Below are positions 1-9,252 of a stretch of DNA of 64,000 bases, in pieces. Numbering within the stretch: the first letter of the stretch is position 1; each line of letters starts with the position of its first letter. The notes below the pieces were generated by a model. That model saw only the letters and a program-made list of their open reading frames with translations, was not told the origin of the DNA and ran no database searches. Position numbers and translations under genes: made by a program. This stretch comes from Jatrophihabitans endophyticus. Lineage in GTDB: Bacteria; Actinomycetota; Actinomycetes; Mycobacteriales; Jatrophihabitantaceae. Location of the stretch: NCBI RefSeq assembly GCF_900129455.1, contig NZ_FQVU01000006.1, positions 1-64,000 of the forward strand, given 5' to 3'.

Positions 1-1
1 G

Positions 2-73
2 ACCCACTACAACACTCGACGCGGCCACTCCGCCCTCGGCGGCCGACCACCCATCAGCCGGCTCGCCGCCTGA
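2..73 (+). pseudogene. IS481-type transposase, C-terminal end (cut by window edge)
   Basis: Reading from base 2 gives the peptide THYNTRRGHSALGGRPPISR followed by LAA and a TGA stop at 71-73. The HYNxxRxHxALGGxPPxxRL signature is the usual carboxyl end of the DDE integrase-core transposases of the IS481 group. Only the last 23 residues lie in the window, so it is not possible to say whether the element is intact. It is classed here as partial. It is followed at once by a sequence that looks like the element's end (74-95), so the IS sits just upstream of the eno operon. Confidence 0.75.
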
Positions 74-95
74 CACAACCTGTCAGGTCACGACA
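74..95. repeat. Probable right terminal inverted repeat of the IS481-type element
   Basis: Directly after the transposase stop, the complement of 76-95 reads TGTCGTGACCTGACAGGTTG. It begins with TGT, as IS481-family ends commonly do, and lies where the right end should be. The left end is outside the window, so pairing and any target-site duplication (candidate CTAG from 97) cannot be checked. Confidence 0.45.
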
Positions 96-182
96 CCTAG
101 CCGCGTCGCGCGCAGGCGCTCGCCCACGCCCGCGGGGCGTCCGTCGGCGGGGCGACGAAGCATGACCCGCCACCCCGGCTAG

Positions 183-1544
<1,362 letters not shown>

Positions 1545-1549
1545 GGCGC

Positions 1550-1954
1550 GTGCCCGCCGCGTCCCCCCGCCGGGCCCGCCCCGTCCTCACCGGCCGGGCG
1601 CTCGGGCTCGGCGTGCTGGTGGTGCTGCTCGTCGTCGTCCTCGCCTCCCCGGTGCACCGCTACCTCGCGAGCCGCACCGACGTCGGCAACGCGGCGAGCC
1701 GGCTGCACGAGGACCGGCACGAGCTCGCCCGGCTCAGCCGGGACAAGCAGCGCTACGCCGACCCGGGCTACATCCAGCAGCAGGCGCGCGAGCGGCTGCA
1801 GTACGCGATGCCCGGCGACACCGTCTACGTCGTGGTCGACAAGGGCGGCCGGACCGAGATCGAGAAGACGCGGCGCACGCCGACCGACAGCAGCGTCGAG
1901 GGACCGGCCTGGAACGACCGGCTGATGAACAGCGTGCGCGCAGCGTCGCGATGA
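1550..1954 (+). CDS. FtsB/DivIC-type septum formation initiator protein
   Basis: Small bitopic division protein of 134 aa. After a short basic cytoplasmic end there is one membrane helix (about residues 15-36, ALGLGVLVVLLVVVLASPVH), then a coiled-coil-like stretch rich in Leu, Arg and Glu (about 45-70). Next comes the family signature DPGYIQQQARERLQYAMPGD followed by TVYVV. FtsB/DivIC proteins bridge FtsL and FtsQ in the divisome. GTG at 1550 lies 5 bases after the eno stop, so translation is probably coupled. The stop overlaps the next gene by 4 bp. The C-terminal tail (about 30 residues) is Arg/Thr-rich and not recognisable. Confidence 0.88.
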   Translation: MPAASPRRARPVLTGRALGLGVLVVLLVVVLASPVHRYLASRTDVGNAASRLHEDRHELARLSRDKQRYADPGYIQQQARERLQYAMPGDTVYVVVDKGGRTEIEKTRRTPTDSSVEGPAWNDRLMNSVRAASR

Positions 1955-2448
1955 GCGACCCGATCAGCGACCGGGATCGCGAGATCGTCGCCCGCCAGCT
2001 CGGCCGCCCACCTCGCGCGGTGCGGGCGGTGGCGCACCGCTGCCCGTGCGGCGAGCCGGACGTCGTCGAGACCTCGCCGCGGCTCGCCGACGGGACGCCC
2101 TTCCCGACGCTGTACTACCTCACCTGCCCGCGCGCCGCGGCGGCGATCGGCACGCTCGAGTCGAGCGGCCTCATGCGCGAGATGACCGACCGGCTGCGCG
2201 AGGACGAGACGCTCGCCGCGGCGTACCGGGCCGCGCACGAGGCCTATCTGCGCCGGCGCGAGGAGATCGGGCACGTCGCCGAGATCGACGGTGTGAGCGC
2301 CGGCGGCATGCCGACCCGCGTCAAGTGCCTGCACGTCCTGGTCGGGCACGCGCTCGCCATCGGGCCCGGCGGCAATCCGCTGGGGGACGAGGCGCTCGCG
2401 GCGCTGCCGGACTGGTGGGCCGCCGGCCCCTGCGTGCCCGCACCGTGA
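1951..2448 (+). CDS. DUF501 family protein
   Basis: 165-aa soluble protein of the actinobacterial DUF501 family, function unknown. Family features visible are the N-terminal helix DREIVARQLGRPPRAVRAVA, the Cys-containing RCPCGEPDVVETSPRL, FPTLYYLTCPRA and the C-terminal MPTRVKCLHVLVGHALA. The conserved cysteines and histidine could bind metal, but that is only an inference. ATG overlaps the FtsB-like stop (ATGA) and its own stop overlaps the ppx start (GTGA), so the three genes are translationally coupled. The position between ftsB and ppx is the conserved one in actinobacteria. Confidence 0.9.
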   Translation: MSDPISDRDREIVARQLGRPPRAVRAVAHRCPCGEPDVVETSPRLADGTPFPTLYYLTCPRAAAAIGTLESSGLMREMTDRLREDETLAAAYRAAHEAYLRRREEIGHVAEIDGVSAGGMPTRVKCLHVLVGHALAIGPGGNPLGDEALAALPDWWAAGPCVPAP

Positions 2449-3371
2449 GCCCGCGGCGGGTGGCGGCGATCGACTGCGGAACCAACTCGCTGCGGTTGCT
2501 CGTGGCCGACGTCAACGACGCCGGGGTCCTGCGCGACGTCGTCCGCCGGCTCGAGGTCGTCCGGCTCGGCCAGGGCGTCGATCGCACCGGCCGGCTCGCG
2601 CCCGCCGCGCTGGCACGCACGCGGACCGTGCTGCGCGACTACGCGGCGCTCATCCGCGAGCACGACACGGCGGCGGTGCGCATGGTGGCCACGAGCGCGA
2701 CCCGCGACGCCGACAACCGCGACGAGTTCGTCGCGCTCGTCCAGGCCGAGCTGGGGGTGGACCCGGACGTCGTCACCGGCGTGGCGGAGGCCGAGCTCTC
2801 GTTCGCCGGTGCCGCGAGCGTGCTCGGCGACGCGGACCGCGCGCTGCTCGTCGCCGACATCGGCGGCGGTTCGACGGAGCTGGTGCGCGGTGGCGACGGT
2901 GGGCTGCGCGCGCACAGCATGACCGTCGGCTGCGTGCGGTTGACCGAGCGGCACCTGCACGACGACCCGCCGAGACCCGAGCAGGTCGCGGCCGTGGTGG
3001 CCGACGTCCGCGCCGCGCTCGACGTCGCCCGCGCCGACGTCCCGCTCACCGAGCCCGCGACGCTGGTTGGGGTCGCGGGAACGGTGACCACGGTGGCCGC
3101 GATCGCCCTCGCGCACGATCGCTACGACCCCGGCGCGATCCACGGCGCGTCCATCACGCGCGACCAGGTGCACGAGGTGACGGAACGGCTGCTGGCGATG
3201 CCGCGCGGCGAGCGGGCGGCGCTGCCGGTCATGCATCCGGGCCGCGTCGACGTCATCGCCGCCGGCGCGCTCGTCCTGCGCACCCTCGTCGACGAGATCG
3301 GCGCCGACCGGCTGGTCGCGAGCGAGCACGACATCCTCGACGGCATCGCGCTCGGCCTCGCCCGGCGCTGA
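2445..3371 (+). CDS. ppx: Ppx/GppA phosphatase family (exopolyphosphatase)
   Basis: 308 aa, ASKHA-fold Ppx/GppA family, which hydrolyses terminal phosphate of polyphosphate or pppGpp. Phosphate-1 loop AAIDCGTNSLRLLVADV at residues 7-23, RLGQGVDRTGRL, the ATSATRDADNRDEF segment, and phosphate-2 loop VADIGGGSTELV near residue 140. The length matches the short, two-domain actinobacterial Ppx (Rv1026 type) rather than the about 500-aa E. coli Ppx. GTG at 2445 overlaps the DUF501 stop; the longer reading in the same frame upstream is arginine-rich shadow sequence. Last gene of the eno run; a convergent gene begins only 4 bp downstream. Confidence 0.93.
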   Translation: MSPRRVAAIDCGTNSLRLLVADVNDAGVLRDVVRRLEVVRLGQGVDRTGRLAPAALARTRTVLRDYAALIREHDTAAVRMVATSATRDADNRDEFVALVQAELGVDPDVVTGVAEAELSFAGAASVLGDADRALLVADIGGGSTELVRGGDGGLRAHSMTVGCVRLTERHLHDDPPRPEQVAAVVADVRAALDVARADVPLTEPATLVGVAGTVTTVAAIALAHDRYDPGAIHGASITRDQVHEVTERLLAMPRGERAALPVMHPGRVDVIAAGALVLRTLVDEIGADRLVASEHDILDGIALGLARR

Positions 3372-3375
3372 GCGG

Positions 3376-3723
3376 TCAGCGGGCGGGCGCACCCTTCGCG
3401 ATCCGCTCCTGGGTCTTGGCCTCCTTGAGCTTCTTCGGCGACTTCGACGCCTTCGCCGGCGGCTCGGAGCCCGTCAGCGTGCGATAGACCGACTCGGCGC
3501 CACGGCGCGACACGAGGTCGGCCACCACCAGACCGGCGGCCGACAGCGCGGCCCAGGCGAGGGCGTCGGCCCAGGTGACGTCGGCGTCCTTCGCCTTGCG
3601 CGGCGGATCGTCCGGCCGGACGGCGAGCCACGTCTTCTCGACGGCCTTCTTCGTCGCCATGGTCACGGGCACGCTGATCGACACGGTGATCAGCTTCATG
3701 GTGATCTTCGCGCCTAGGGCCAT
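3376..3723 (-). CDS. DUF4235 membrane-associated protein
   Basis: 115-aa protein typical of actinobacterial DUF4235. The N-terminal amphipathic stretch ([20 protein letters not shown]) is followed by a short [20 protein letters not shown] motif, a hydrophobic helix ([18 protein letters not shown]) and a lysine-rich tail. ATG at 3723 is preceded by GAGGAG at 10 bases; readings that start further upstream enter arginine-rich shadow sequence. It is divergent from the uracil-DNA glycosylase gene with 91 bp between them. Function is unknown. Confidence 0.85.
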   Translation of the reverse strand: MALGAKITMKLITVSISVPVTMATKKAVEKTWLAVRPDDPPRKAKDADVTWADALAWAALSAAGLVVADLVSRRGAESVYRTLTGSEPPAKASKSPKKLKEAKTQERIAKGAPAR

Positions 3724-3814
3724 CGCCTGCTCCTCGTCCGGGCCGGGCTGCCGCCCGCCGCCTCCCCGGACCCTACCCACCGCCGCGCGGCGAGCGGCTG
3801 GGAAGCTCTGTGTC

Positions 3815-4627
3815 GTGAGCGTGCCGCCGGGAACGGGGTGGCCGGGCGACCCGGCCGACGCCGCCACGCCGGTGGCGCACCGGCCCGCCGACGTGCGTGT
3901 CCTGGCCGCCGCCGCGCCCGGAGCGCACGAGGTGAGCGCCCGCGTCACGGTGTGCCGCGCCTGCCCGCGGCTCGTGGCCTGGCGCGAACAGGTCGCCCAG
4001 GAGAAGCGGCGTGCCTTCGTCGACCAGACGTACTGGGGCCGTCCGGTCGCGGGGTTCGGCGCCGACCGTCCCCGCATCCTGATCGTGGGGCTGGCCCCGG
4101 CGGCACACGGCGCGAACCGCACCGGGCGGATGTTCACCGGCGACCGCAGCGGCGACTGGCTCTACGCCTCGCTGTACCGCGTCGGCCTCGCGTCGCAGCC
4201 GACCTCGGTGGCGGCGGGGGACGGCCTCACGCTGCGCGGCACCTACGTCACCGCGCCGGTGCACTGCGCGCCGCCGGCGAACAAGCCCACGACCGCCGAA
4301 CGCGACGCCTGCCGGCCGTGGCTGCTGCGCGAGCTCGAGCTGTACTGGCCCGAGCTGCGCGCCGTCGTCGTCCTGGGCGGCTTCGGGTGGACGACGCTGT
4401 TCCCGACCCTGCGGGCGGCCGGGATCGCGGTGCCGGCCCGGGTGCCGCGCTTCGGCCACGGCGTCGAGGCCGACGTGGACGGGCGCAGCGTGCTCGGCTG
4501 TTACCACGTCAGCCAGCAGAACACCTTTACCGGACGGCTCACCGAGCCGATGCTCGACGCCGTGCTCGGCCGCGCCGCCGACCTCGCCGGCCTCAACCCG
4601 CAAGCGCCGCCCGGTCGGCCTCGCTGA
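3815..4627 (+). CDS. Uracil-DNA glycosylase, family 5 (UdgB-type)
   Basis: 270-aa DNA repair enzyme expected to remove uracil (and other deaminated bases) from DNA. The N-terminal CRACPRL-16aa segment is part of the 4Fe-4S cysteine set. Motif 1 is [20 protein letters not shown] and the later motif is [20 protein letters not shown]. Motif 1 has no Asp/Asn acting as general base (GLAPAAHG), which is the mark of family 5 rather than family 4. Further cysteines ([21 protein letters not shown]) fit the Fe-S cluster. GTG at 3815 is preferred; upstream readings have no family similarity. The 3' end overlaps the convergent thioesterase by 35 bp. Confidence 0.9.
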   Translation: MSVPPGTGWPGDPADAATPVAHRPADVRVLAAAAPGAHEVSARVTVCRACPRLVAWREQVAQEKRRAFVDQTYWGRPVAGFGADRPRILIVGLAPAAHGANRTGRMFTGDRSGDWLYASLYRVGLASQPTSVAAGDGLTLRGTYVTAPVHCAPPANKPTTAERDACRPWLLRELELYWPELRAVVVLGGFGWTTLFPTLRAAGIAVPARVPRFGHGVEADVDGRSVLGCYHVSQQNTFTGRLTEPMLDAVLGRAADLAGLNPQAPPGRPR

Positions 4628-5009
4628 TCGGAACCGGCGTGCCCCCGGCGTCGGTGTGGACGTAGACGGTCTCGACGCTGCAGCAGGCGCGCGGGCCGAC
4701 GCCGACCTCGAAGACCATCGTGAGGCTGGTGCGCCCGACCGCGGTGCACCGCGCGTCGACGGCGACCACGTCGCCCCAGCGGGCTGCCGCGTGCCACGTC
4801 TGGCCCGACCGTTTCAGCCGCACCCGCTCGACGAAGTCGCCGAGCCCGCGACCGAGGCAGAACGCGCCCATCGCCTCGTCGCAGTAGAGCAGGTAGTGCG
4901 GATTGAAGACCACGCCCTGCTGGTCGACCTCGGCGTAGCGCACCGGCGCGCTCCACGTGGGCACGCCGAGTGCCGGTGCGGGAGGCGGGTCGGGCGTCGC
5001 GGCACTCAC
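4593..5009 (-). CDS. Acyl-CoA thioesterase, hotdog fold (4HBT type)
   Basis: 138 aa. The hotdog-fold signature [20 protein letters not shown] followed by CDEA carries the catalytic Asp of the 4-hydroxybenzoyl-CoA thioesterase/YbgC group. The second half ([20 protein letters not shown]) also fits. Such enzymes hydrolyse short or aromatic acyl-CoAs in the cytosol; the substrate cannot be read from sequence. The start is GTG at 5009. The last 35 bp overlap the 3' end of the uracil-DNA glycosylase gene on the other strand. Confidence 0.85.
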   Translation of the reverse strand: MSAATPDPPPAPALGVPTWSAPVRYAEVDQQGVVFNPHYLLYCDEAMGAFCLGRGLGDFVERVRLKRSGQTWHAAARWGDVVAVDARCTAVGRTSLTMVFEVGVGPRACCSVETVYVHTDAGGTPVPISEADRAALAG

Positions 5010-5061
5010 GCGGCCATCCTGCCGGACGGCACAATGGCCCGGTGAGCCGTGACGGCGGCCC

Positions 5062-5134
5062 GCCCCCGTAGCCCAACGGCAGAGGCAGACCCCTTAAAAG
5101 GGTCGCAGTGTCGGTTCGAGTCCGACCGGGGGTA
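5062..5134 (+). tRNA. Class I tRNA with UAA anticodon (nominally Leu, but no long variable arm)
   Basis: A 73-nt cloverleaf can be folded by eye. Acceptor 5062-5068 pairs with 5127-5133, with a G1:U72 wobble. The D-arm is 5071-5073/5084-5086. The anticodon stem GACCC/GGGTC (5088-5092/5100-5104) closes the loop CTTAAAA, giving anticodon TAA at 5095-5097. The variable loop is only 5 nt (5105-5109), and the T-arm is 5110-5114/5122-5126 with loop TTCGAGT. The discriminator is A5134 and CCA is not encoded (CCG follows). A UAA anticodon should belong to leucine, yet bacterial tRNA-Leu is normally class II with a long variable arm. Its charging identity is therefore open. Confidence 0.82.
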
Positions 5135-5141
5135 CCGGCAG

Positions 5142-5975
5142 TCAGGCCCGGGTGGCCTCGACGTCGCGCAGGAACGGCAGCACGAGATCCAGCAGCGCGC
5201 CGGGTGCATCGAGCGGGATGATGTGCCCGGTGTCGGGCAGGACGGCCGAGACCAGGTCGTCGCACAACGGCGCCAGCTGCCGGGCCAGGGTGTCGCCGAC
5301 GGGACTGCTGCCGATCGCCAGGGTCGGGACGCGCGAGCCGCGCCGGGCGGCCACGGCCAGCTGCTGAGCGGTCCGCGGCAACGCCCGGTAGTAGCCGAAC
5401 CCGTGACGCAGGCGGTCGCGGCCGGTGTGGGCATCGACGAGGCGCCCGCGCAGCTCGCCGTCGATGCCGCCCGGCGCACCGGCGTCGAGGAACCACGTGA
5501 CGTACTCGGCCTCGTGTCCGACGAGCACCGTCTCGGCGAGACCCGCGGCCGCGTGGAAGCCGAACCACCAGGGCGGCCCGCCGGCCAGGAAGTCCTCGGC
5601 GCCCGGTAGTCCCGGGAGCGCGCTCTCCATCAGGACGGCGGCGCGAACCCGGTCGGGGTGGGCGAGCGTGAGCCAGGTCGCCGCCGGCACCGCGGCGTCG
5701 ATCGCGATCACCGCGTACTCGCCCAGGCCCAGGGCTCGGCACGCCTCGTCGAGGCAGCCGGCCACGGTGGCCGCGTCGAACGAGGGCGGCGCGTCGCTGT
5801 CGCCCACGCCGGGCAGGTCGGGGGCGATCACGGTGTGGTCCGTCGCCAATCGGTCGAGCACGAGGTCCCACACGTGCCGGCTGTGGGGCCAGCCATGCGC
5901 GAGGAGCAGGGCGGGGCCGCTGCCAACGACGGTGACGGCGAGCCGGCCGGTGGTCAGGGGAACGGCGCGGAACAT
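5142..5975 (-). CDS. Alpha/beta hydrolase, epoxide hydrolase/dehalogenase-like
   Basis: 277 aa, alpha/beta-hydrolase fold. The oxyanion segment LLAHGWPHSRHVWD (about residues 24-37), APDLPGVGDSD and a C-terminal catalytic His in LPDTGHIIPLDAPGAL are clear. The nucleophile elbow reads VIAIDAAVPAATWL where relatives have GHDWGG, so Asp is the likely nucleophile but the flanking glycines are lost. Start ATG at 5973-5975. It is divergent from an HxlR regulator, with an inverted repeat between them, so it is probably controlled by that regulator. Its 3' end stops 7 bp short of the tRNA gene. Substrate unknown. Confidence 0.83.
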   Translation of the reverse strand: MFRAVPLTTGRLAVTVVGSGPALLLAHGWPHSRHVWDLVLDRLATDHTVIAPDLPGVGDSDAPPSFDAATVAGCLDEACRALGLGEYAVIAIDAAVPAATWLTLAHPDRVRAAVLMESALPGLPGAEDFLAGGPPWWFGFHAAAGLAETVLVGHEAEYVTWFLDAGAPGGIDGELRGRLVDAHTGRDRLRHGFGYYRALPRTAQQLAVAARRGSRVPTLAIGSSPVGDTLARQLAPLCDDLVSAVLPDTGHIIPLDAPGALLDLVLPFLRDVEATRA

Positions 5976-5997
5976 GGAGGCCTCCGGTTACCATCGG

Positions 5998-6018
5998 GAA
6001 CCAAGGCAACGTTGGTTC
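5998..6018. promoter_or_regulatory. Inverted repeat, candidate HxlR operator
   Basis: GAACCAA-N7-TTGGTTC: perfect 7-bp arms at 5998-6004 and 6012-6018 separated by 7 bp, in the 92-bp gap between the divergent hydrolase and HxlR genes. The size and position suit a dimeric winged-helix repressor controlling both promoters. Binding is inferred. Confidence 0.6.
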
Positions 6019-6067
6019 ATGCAGGCGGGCGCCGCAAGAGCGCACCGCGAGGTGAGGTGGGCACCGG

Positions 6068-6532
6068 GTGGTAACCGACAGCGGACGGCGTGGTGATCTC
6101 TTCGACCCCGCGTGCCCGACGCGGCACCTGCTGGACCGCATCGGGGACAAGTGGACGTCGATGATCGTGACGACGTTGGCCGCCGCGGACCCGGACGAGG
6201 TGCGCTTCAACGAGTTGCGCCGACGGGTGCCGGGGGTGTCGCACAAGATGCTCGCGCAGACGCTGCGCGGCCTGATCGCCGACGGTCTGGTGCGACGGCG
6301 GGTGGAGGCGACCGTCCCACCGCAGGTCTTCTACGGCCTCACCGACCTCGGTCGGAGCCTGGACGTTCCGCTCGCCGCGTTGCGCGAATGGGCCGAGACG
6401 CACATGGCTGCGGTGGCTCGCCACCGCGCGGCGGCCGACTGGCCCCACGGCTGCGCCGCCGAGCCCGGCGCGGCGGCGGCGTCGGGCCCGTCACAGGGCG
6501 GGACGCCCGCACCTGGGACGGGTACAGCCTGA
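6068..6532 (+). CDS. HxlR-family transcriptional regulator
   Basis: 154 aa, winged-helix HxlR family. The N-terminal cysteine in FDPACPTRHLLDRIGDKWTS is the usual redox- or ligand-sensitive position, followed by the helix-turn-helix VRFNELRRRVPGVSHKMLAQ and the wing LVRRRVEATVPPQVFYGLTD. The last about 35 residues are low-complexity Ala/Gly/Pro and outside the domain. Start GTG 6068. It probably regulates the divergent alpha/beta hydrolase and itself through the inverted repeat at 5998-6018. Confidence 0.9.
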   Translation: MVTDSGRRGDLFDPACPTRHLLDRIGDKWTSMIVTTLAAADPDEVRFNELRRRVPGVSHKMLAQTLRGLIADGLVRRRVEATVPPQVFYGLTDLGRSLDVPLAALREWAETHMAAVARHRAAADWPHGCAAEPGAAAASGPSQGGTPAPGTGTA

Positions 6533-6585
6533 GCGAGGGACCGGCCCGCCGGGCCGGCGACGCGCAGACGGGAGGCCCTGGGGCC

Positions 6586-8421
6586 ATGATCGACATCGAT
6601 GTCGAGCTGGATCGAGCCGGACTGACCAATCCCCACGTCCGCGAGTACGTGGCGAGCTGGGCCGAGATCACCCAGCCCGACCGCATCGAGGTCGTGAGCA
6701 TCGCCGACGACGCCCGCCTGCTCGAGGAGTCGCTCGCCGCCGACGAGATCCAGCCTGCGGGGGAGGGGCTGTACTACTCCCGCAGCCACCCCAAGGACAC
6801 CGCCCGCTCCGAGGAGCGGACCATCGTCGCCACCGCCGATCCGGCCGACGCCGGCGCCTACGACAACTGGCACCCGTCGGACGAGATGAAGCCGATGCTC
6901 GTCGAGCGCATGCGCGGTGCCTCGCGCGGCAAGACCATGTACGTGGTGCCCTACCTGATGGCGCCGCCCGGGTCACCGCTGGAGCGCTATGCGGCCGGGG
7001 TCGAGCTCACCGACCACCGCACCGTCGTCCTGCACATGATCCGCATGGCCCGCGTGGGCGTCGAGCACGTCAACGACCTCGCCGACCCCACCATGTTCGT
7101 CCGCGGCGTCCACGTCACCGGCGATCTCGAGAACCTGGGGCAGGGGACGCCGGACGACCAGCGCTACTTCGTCACCGTCGCCGACGAGCGGACGATCCTG
7201 CACTACGGCTCGTCCTACGGCGGCAACGCGCTGCTGGGCAAGATCGCCCACGGGCTGCGGCAGGCGGCGTACGACGGTTGGCGCTCCGGCGAGTTCCTCG
7301 CCGAGCAGTTCATGCTCATCGGCATCACCGACCGGGAGACCGGCCGCAAGTACCACGTCTGCGGCGGCTTCCCGAGCGCGTCGGGCAAGACCAACCTCGC
7401 GATGATGCTGCCGCCGGACTCCCTCGGCGATCGCTACCACGTCGAGTTCTTCGGCGACGACATCGCGTGGTTGCGAGTCGACCCGACGGACGGGCGCATC
7501 TACGCGATCAACCCGGAGTTCGGCGTCTTCGGCGTCGCCAAGGACACCAACGAGTTCACCAACCCGACCGCGCTGGCGGCGGTCGCACCCGGCACCGGGA
7601 CCCTGTTCACCAACGTCGCCTACAACGACGAGACCCACGAGGTCTGGTGGGAGGGGCGCACGCCCGAACCCCCGACCGAGCTCGGCGGGTGGCGCGACTG
7701 GAAGGGCCGACTGATCAGCGAGCGCGGCGACGGCGGGCGGGACGAGCCGTGGGCCCACCCCAACAGCCGCTTCACCGTCACGCTGGCCAAGGTGCCCAAC
7801 ATCGCCGACGAGTACGAGGACCCCAAGGGCGTGCCGATCGACGCCATCATCTTCGGCGGCCGCACCCGCGACCGCGAACCGCTGGTGCGGGCGATCACCG
7901 ACATCGCCGAGGGCGTGTACGACGGCCTCACGCTCGGCGCCGAGGCGACGTTCGCGGCGGAGGGCGTCGAGGGGCAGCTGCGCTACGACCCGATGTCGAT
8001 GCGGCCGTTCATGTCCTACGCCGAGGGCGCCTACGCCGCCCACTGGCTCGACGTCATCGGTCGGGCGACGGACACGCCGATCTTCGCGCACGTCAACTGG
8101 TTCCAGCGCGATCCCGAGGACGGGCACTACCTGTGGCCCGGGTACCGGGACAACCTGCGTCCGCTGCTGTGGCTGCTACAGCTGCGCAACGGCGAGGTCA
8201 GCGGCACGCAGACCCCGGTCGGCATCGTCCCCAAGCGCGAGGAGCTCGATCTCGACGGCGTCGCCATCTCCGATGCGGACCTGGAGACGATCCTGACCAT
8301 CGACATCGGTCGGTGGCGGCAGGAGATCGAGCACCGCGAGGAGCACCTCGAAGGGTTGCCCGGCCTGCCGGACGCGATCTGGCAGGCCCATCGCCGCGTC
8401 GCCGCCGCGTTGGACGACTGA
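6586..8421 (+). CDS. pckG: Phosphoenolpyruvate carboxykinase (GTP)
   Basis: 611 aa, cytosolic GTP-dependent PEPCK (oxaloacetate + GTP to PEP + CO2 + GDP), the key gluconeogenic and anaplerotic enzyme. Visible motifs are YGGNALLGKIAHGLRQAA, the kinase-1a loop FPSASGKTNLAMM (residues 262-274), FFGDDIAWLRVD (kinase-2, metal-binding Asp) and the nucleotide-binding INPEFGVFGVAKDTNEFTNP. The usual loop is FPSACGKTN; here the hyper-reactive cysteine is replaced by Ser266. ATG at 6586 is taken because MIDIDVELDRAGLTNPHVRE begins the recognisable protein; longer readings run over the HxlR gene. A GC-rich hairpin at 8457-8490 is the likely terminator. Confidence 0.95.
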   Translation: MIDIDVELDRAGLTNPHVREYVASWAEITQPDRIEVVSIADDARLLEESLAADEIQPAGEGLYYSRSHPKDTARSEERTIVATADPADAGAYDNWHPSDEMKPMLVERMRGASRGKTMYVVPYLMAPPGSPLERYAAGVELTDHRTVVLHMIRMARVGVEHVNDLADPTMFVRGVHVTGDLENLGQGTPDDQRYFVTVADERTILHYGSSYGGNALLGKIAHGLRQAAYDGWRSGEFLAEQFMLIGITDRETGRKYHVCGGFPSASGKTNLAMMLPPDSLGDRYHVEFFGDDIAWLRVDPTDGRIYAINPEFGVFGVAKDTNEFTNPTALAAVAPGTGTLFTNVAYNDETHEVWWEGRTPEPPTELGGWRDWKGRLISERGDGGRDEPWAHPNSRFTVTLAKVPNIADEYEDPKGVPIDAIIFGGRTRDREPLVRAITDIAEGVYDGLTLGAEATFAAEGVEGQLRYDPMSMRPFMSYAEGAYAAHWLDVIGRATDTPIFAHVNWFQRDPEDGHYLWPGYRDNLRPLLWLLQLRNGEVSGTQTPVGIVPKREELDLDGVAISDADLETILTIDIGRWRQEIEHREEHLEGLPGLPDAIWQAHRRVAAALDD

Positions 8422-8456
8422 CCTCGGTCCAGCCGGCGCGGCCCCACGCTATCCTG

Positions 8457-8490
8457 CCGCGACCGCAGCGCCTCGGCGCCGCGGTCGCGG
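8457..8490. terminator. Hairpin between convergent pckG and DUF5302 gene
   Basis: CCGCGACCGC (8457-8466) pairs perfectly with GCGGTCGCGG (8481-8490), with inner GCGC pairing. It lies 36 bp past the pckG stop and 12 bp before the end of the convergent gene, so it could stop transcription from both sides. There is no T-run, as is common in high-GC actinobacteria. Confidence 0.65.
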
Positions 8491-8501
8491 CGGCGTGAGA
8501 G

Positions 8502-8687
8502 TCAGCCGCTCTTGCGACGGTGCTGGCGCTTGCCGCCCGCGGCACCGTGCGCGTCGTGCACCTTCGAGTCGTGCTGCGAGGCGTCCTCGTGCGGATGACG
8601 CAGGGCGTTCTTGCGCTCGAGCGCCTCGCGGAAGCGATCCTTGGTCTGCTCGCTGGTCTGCTTGCCGGCGCTCTCGGAGTCAGCCAT
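8502..8687 (-). CDS. DUF5302 family small protein
   Basis: 61 aa, highly charged and probably disordered. The core KDRFREALERKNALRHPHED followed by a Gly/Lys/Arg-rich tail (GGKRQHRRKSG) is the DUF5302 pattern common in actinobacteria; function unknown. ATG at 8685-8687 is chosen because the 31 residues upstream in the same frame are Pro/Gly-rich and unlike the family. Confidence 0.8.
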   Translation of the reverse strand: MADSESAGKQTSEQTKDRFREALERKNALRHPHEDASQHDSKVHDAHGAAGGKRQHRRKSG

Positions 8688-8792
8688 GTCGCCAGCCTTG
8701 CACGACCCGCCGTCTTGGGGCGACCGGGTTCCCGTGCATCCCGGCGGCGGCGACACCGGCGCGAACCCCGGCGCCGCCACCGTCGGGACGGC

Positions 8793-9197
8793 TCAGCTGC
8801 GTTCGAGGACCACGACGGGGATCTCGCGGTCGGTCTTCTTCTGGTACTCGTCGTAGTCGGGCCAGACCTCGGCCATGTGCCGCCACATCGCCGGCCGCTC
8901 GTCGGCGGTCGCCGTCCGGGCGTGGGCGGCGAACGTGTCGGCCTTGATCTGCAGCGAGACGTCGGGATCCTTCTCGATGTTCTTGTACCAGTCCGGCGCC
9001 TGCGGGTCGCCGCCCTTGGACGCGACGATGAGGTACGCGTCGCCGTAGTCGCGGTAGATCAACGGGTGCGTGTACTCCTTGCCCGACTTGCGGCCGGTCG
9101 TGTGCAGCAGCAGGATCGTCGTCCCGTTCTGCCAGTGGTAACCCTCTTCGCCGTCGGTGGCCTCGTAGCGCTCGACGTGCTCTTTGCCAAACAGCAT
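8793..9197 (-). CDS. Deazaflavin (F420)-dependent nitroreductase-family protein
   Basis: 134 aa, PF04075/DDN-type split-barrel. The family signature TILLLHTTGRKSGKEYTHPL near residues 28-47 forms the F420 phosphate-binding site. It is followed by YLIVASKGGDPQAPDWYKNI and the C-terminal MWRHMAEVWPDYDEYQKKTD. Relatives use F420H2 to reduce quinones or nitro compounds at the membrane surface. ATG at 9195-9197; upstream readings have no similarity. F420 dependence is inferred from the family. Confidence 0.88.
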   Translation of the reverse strand: MLFGKEHVERYEATDGEEGYHWQNGTTILLLHTTGRKSGKEYTHPLIYRDYGDAYLIVASKGGDPQAPDWYKNIEKDPDVSLQIKADTFAAHARTATADERPAMWRHMAEVWPDYDEYQKKTDREIPVVVLERS

Positions 9198-9252
9198 CGC
9201 TCGGGTCGTCTCCTTCGCTCGGTCGATAGCGTGAGCGTGCCCACCCCGCCCG

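Noticed and set aside
3575-3814. 80-residue N-terminal extension of the uracil-DNA glycosylase
   Set aside because: Overlaps the divergent DUF4235 gene and has no similarity to the enzyme; GTG 3815 fits.
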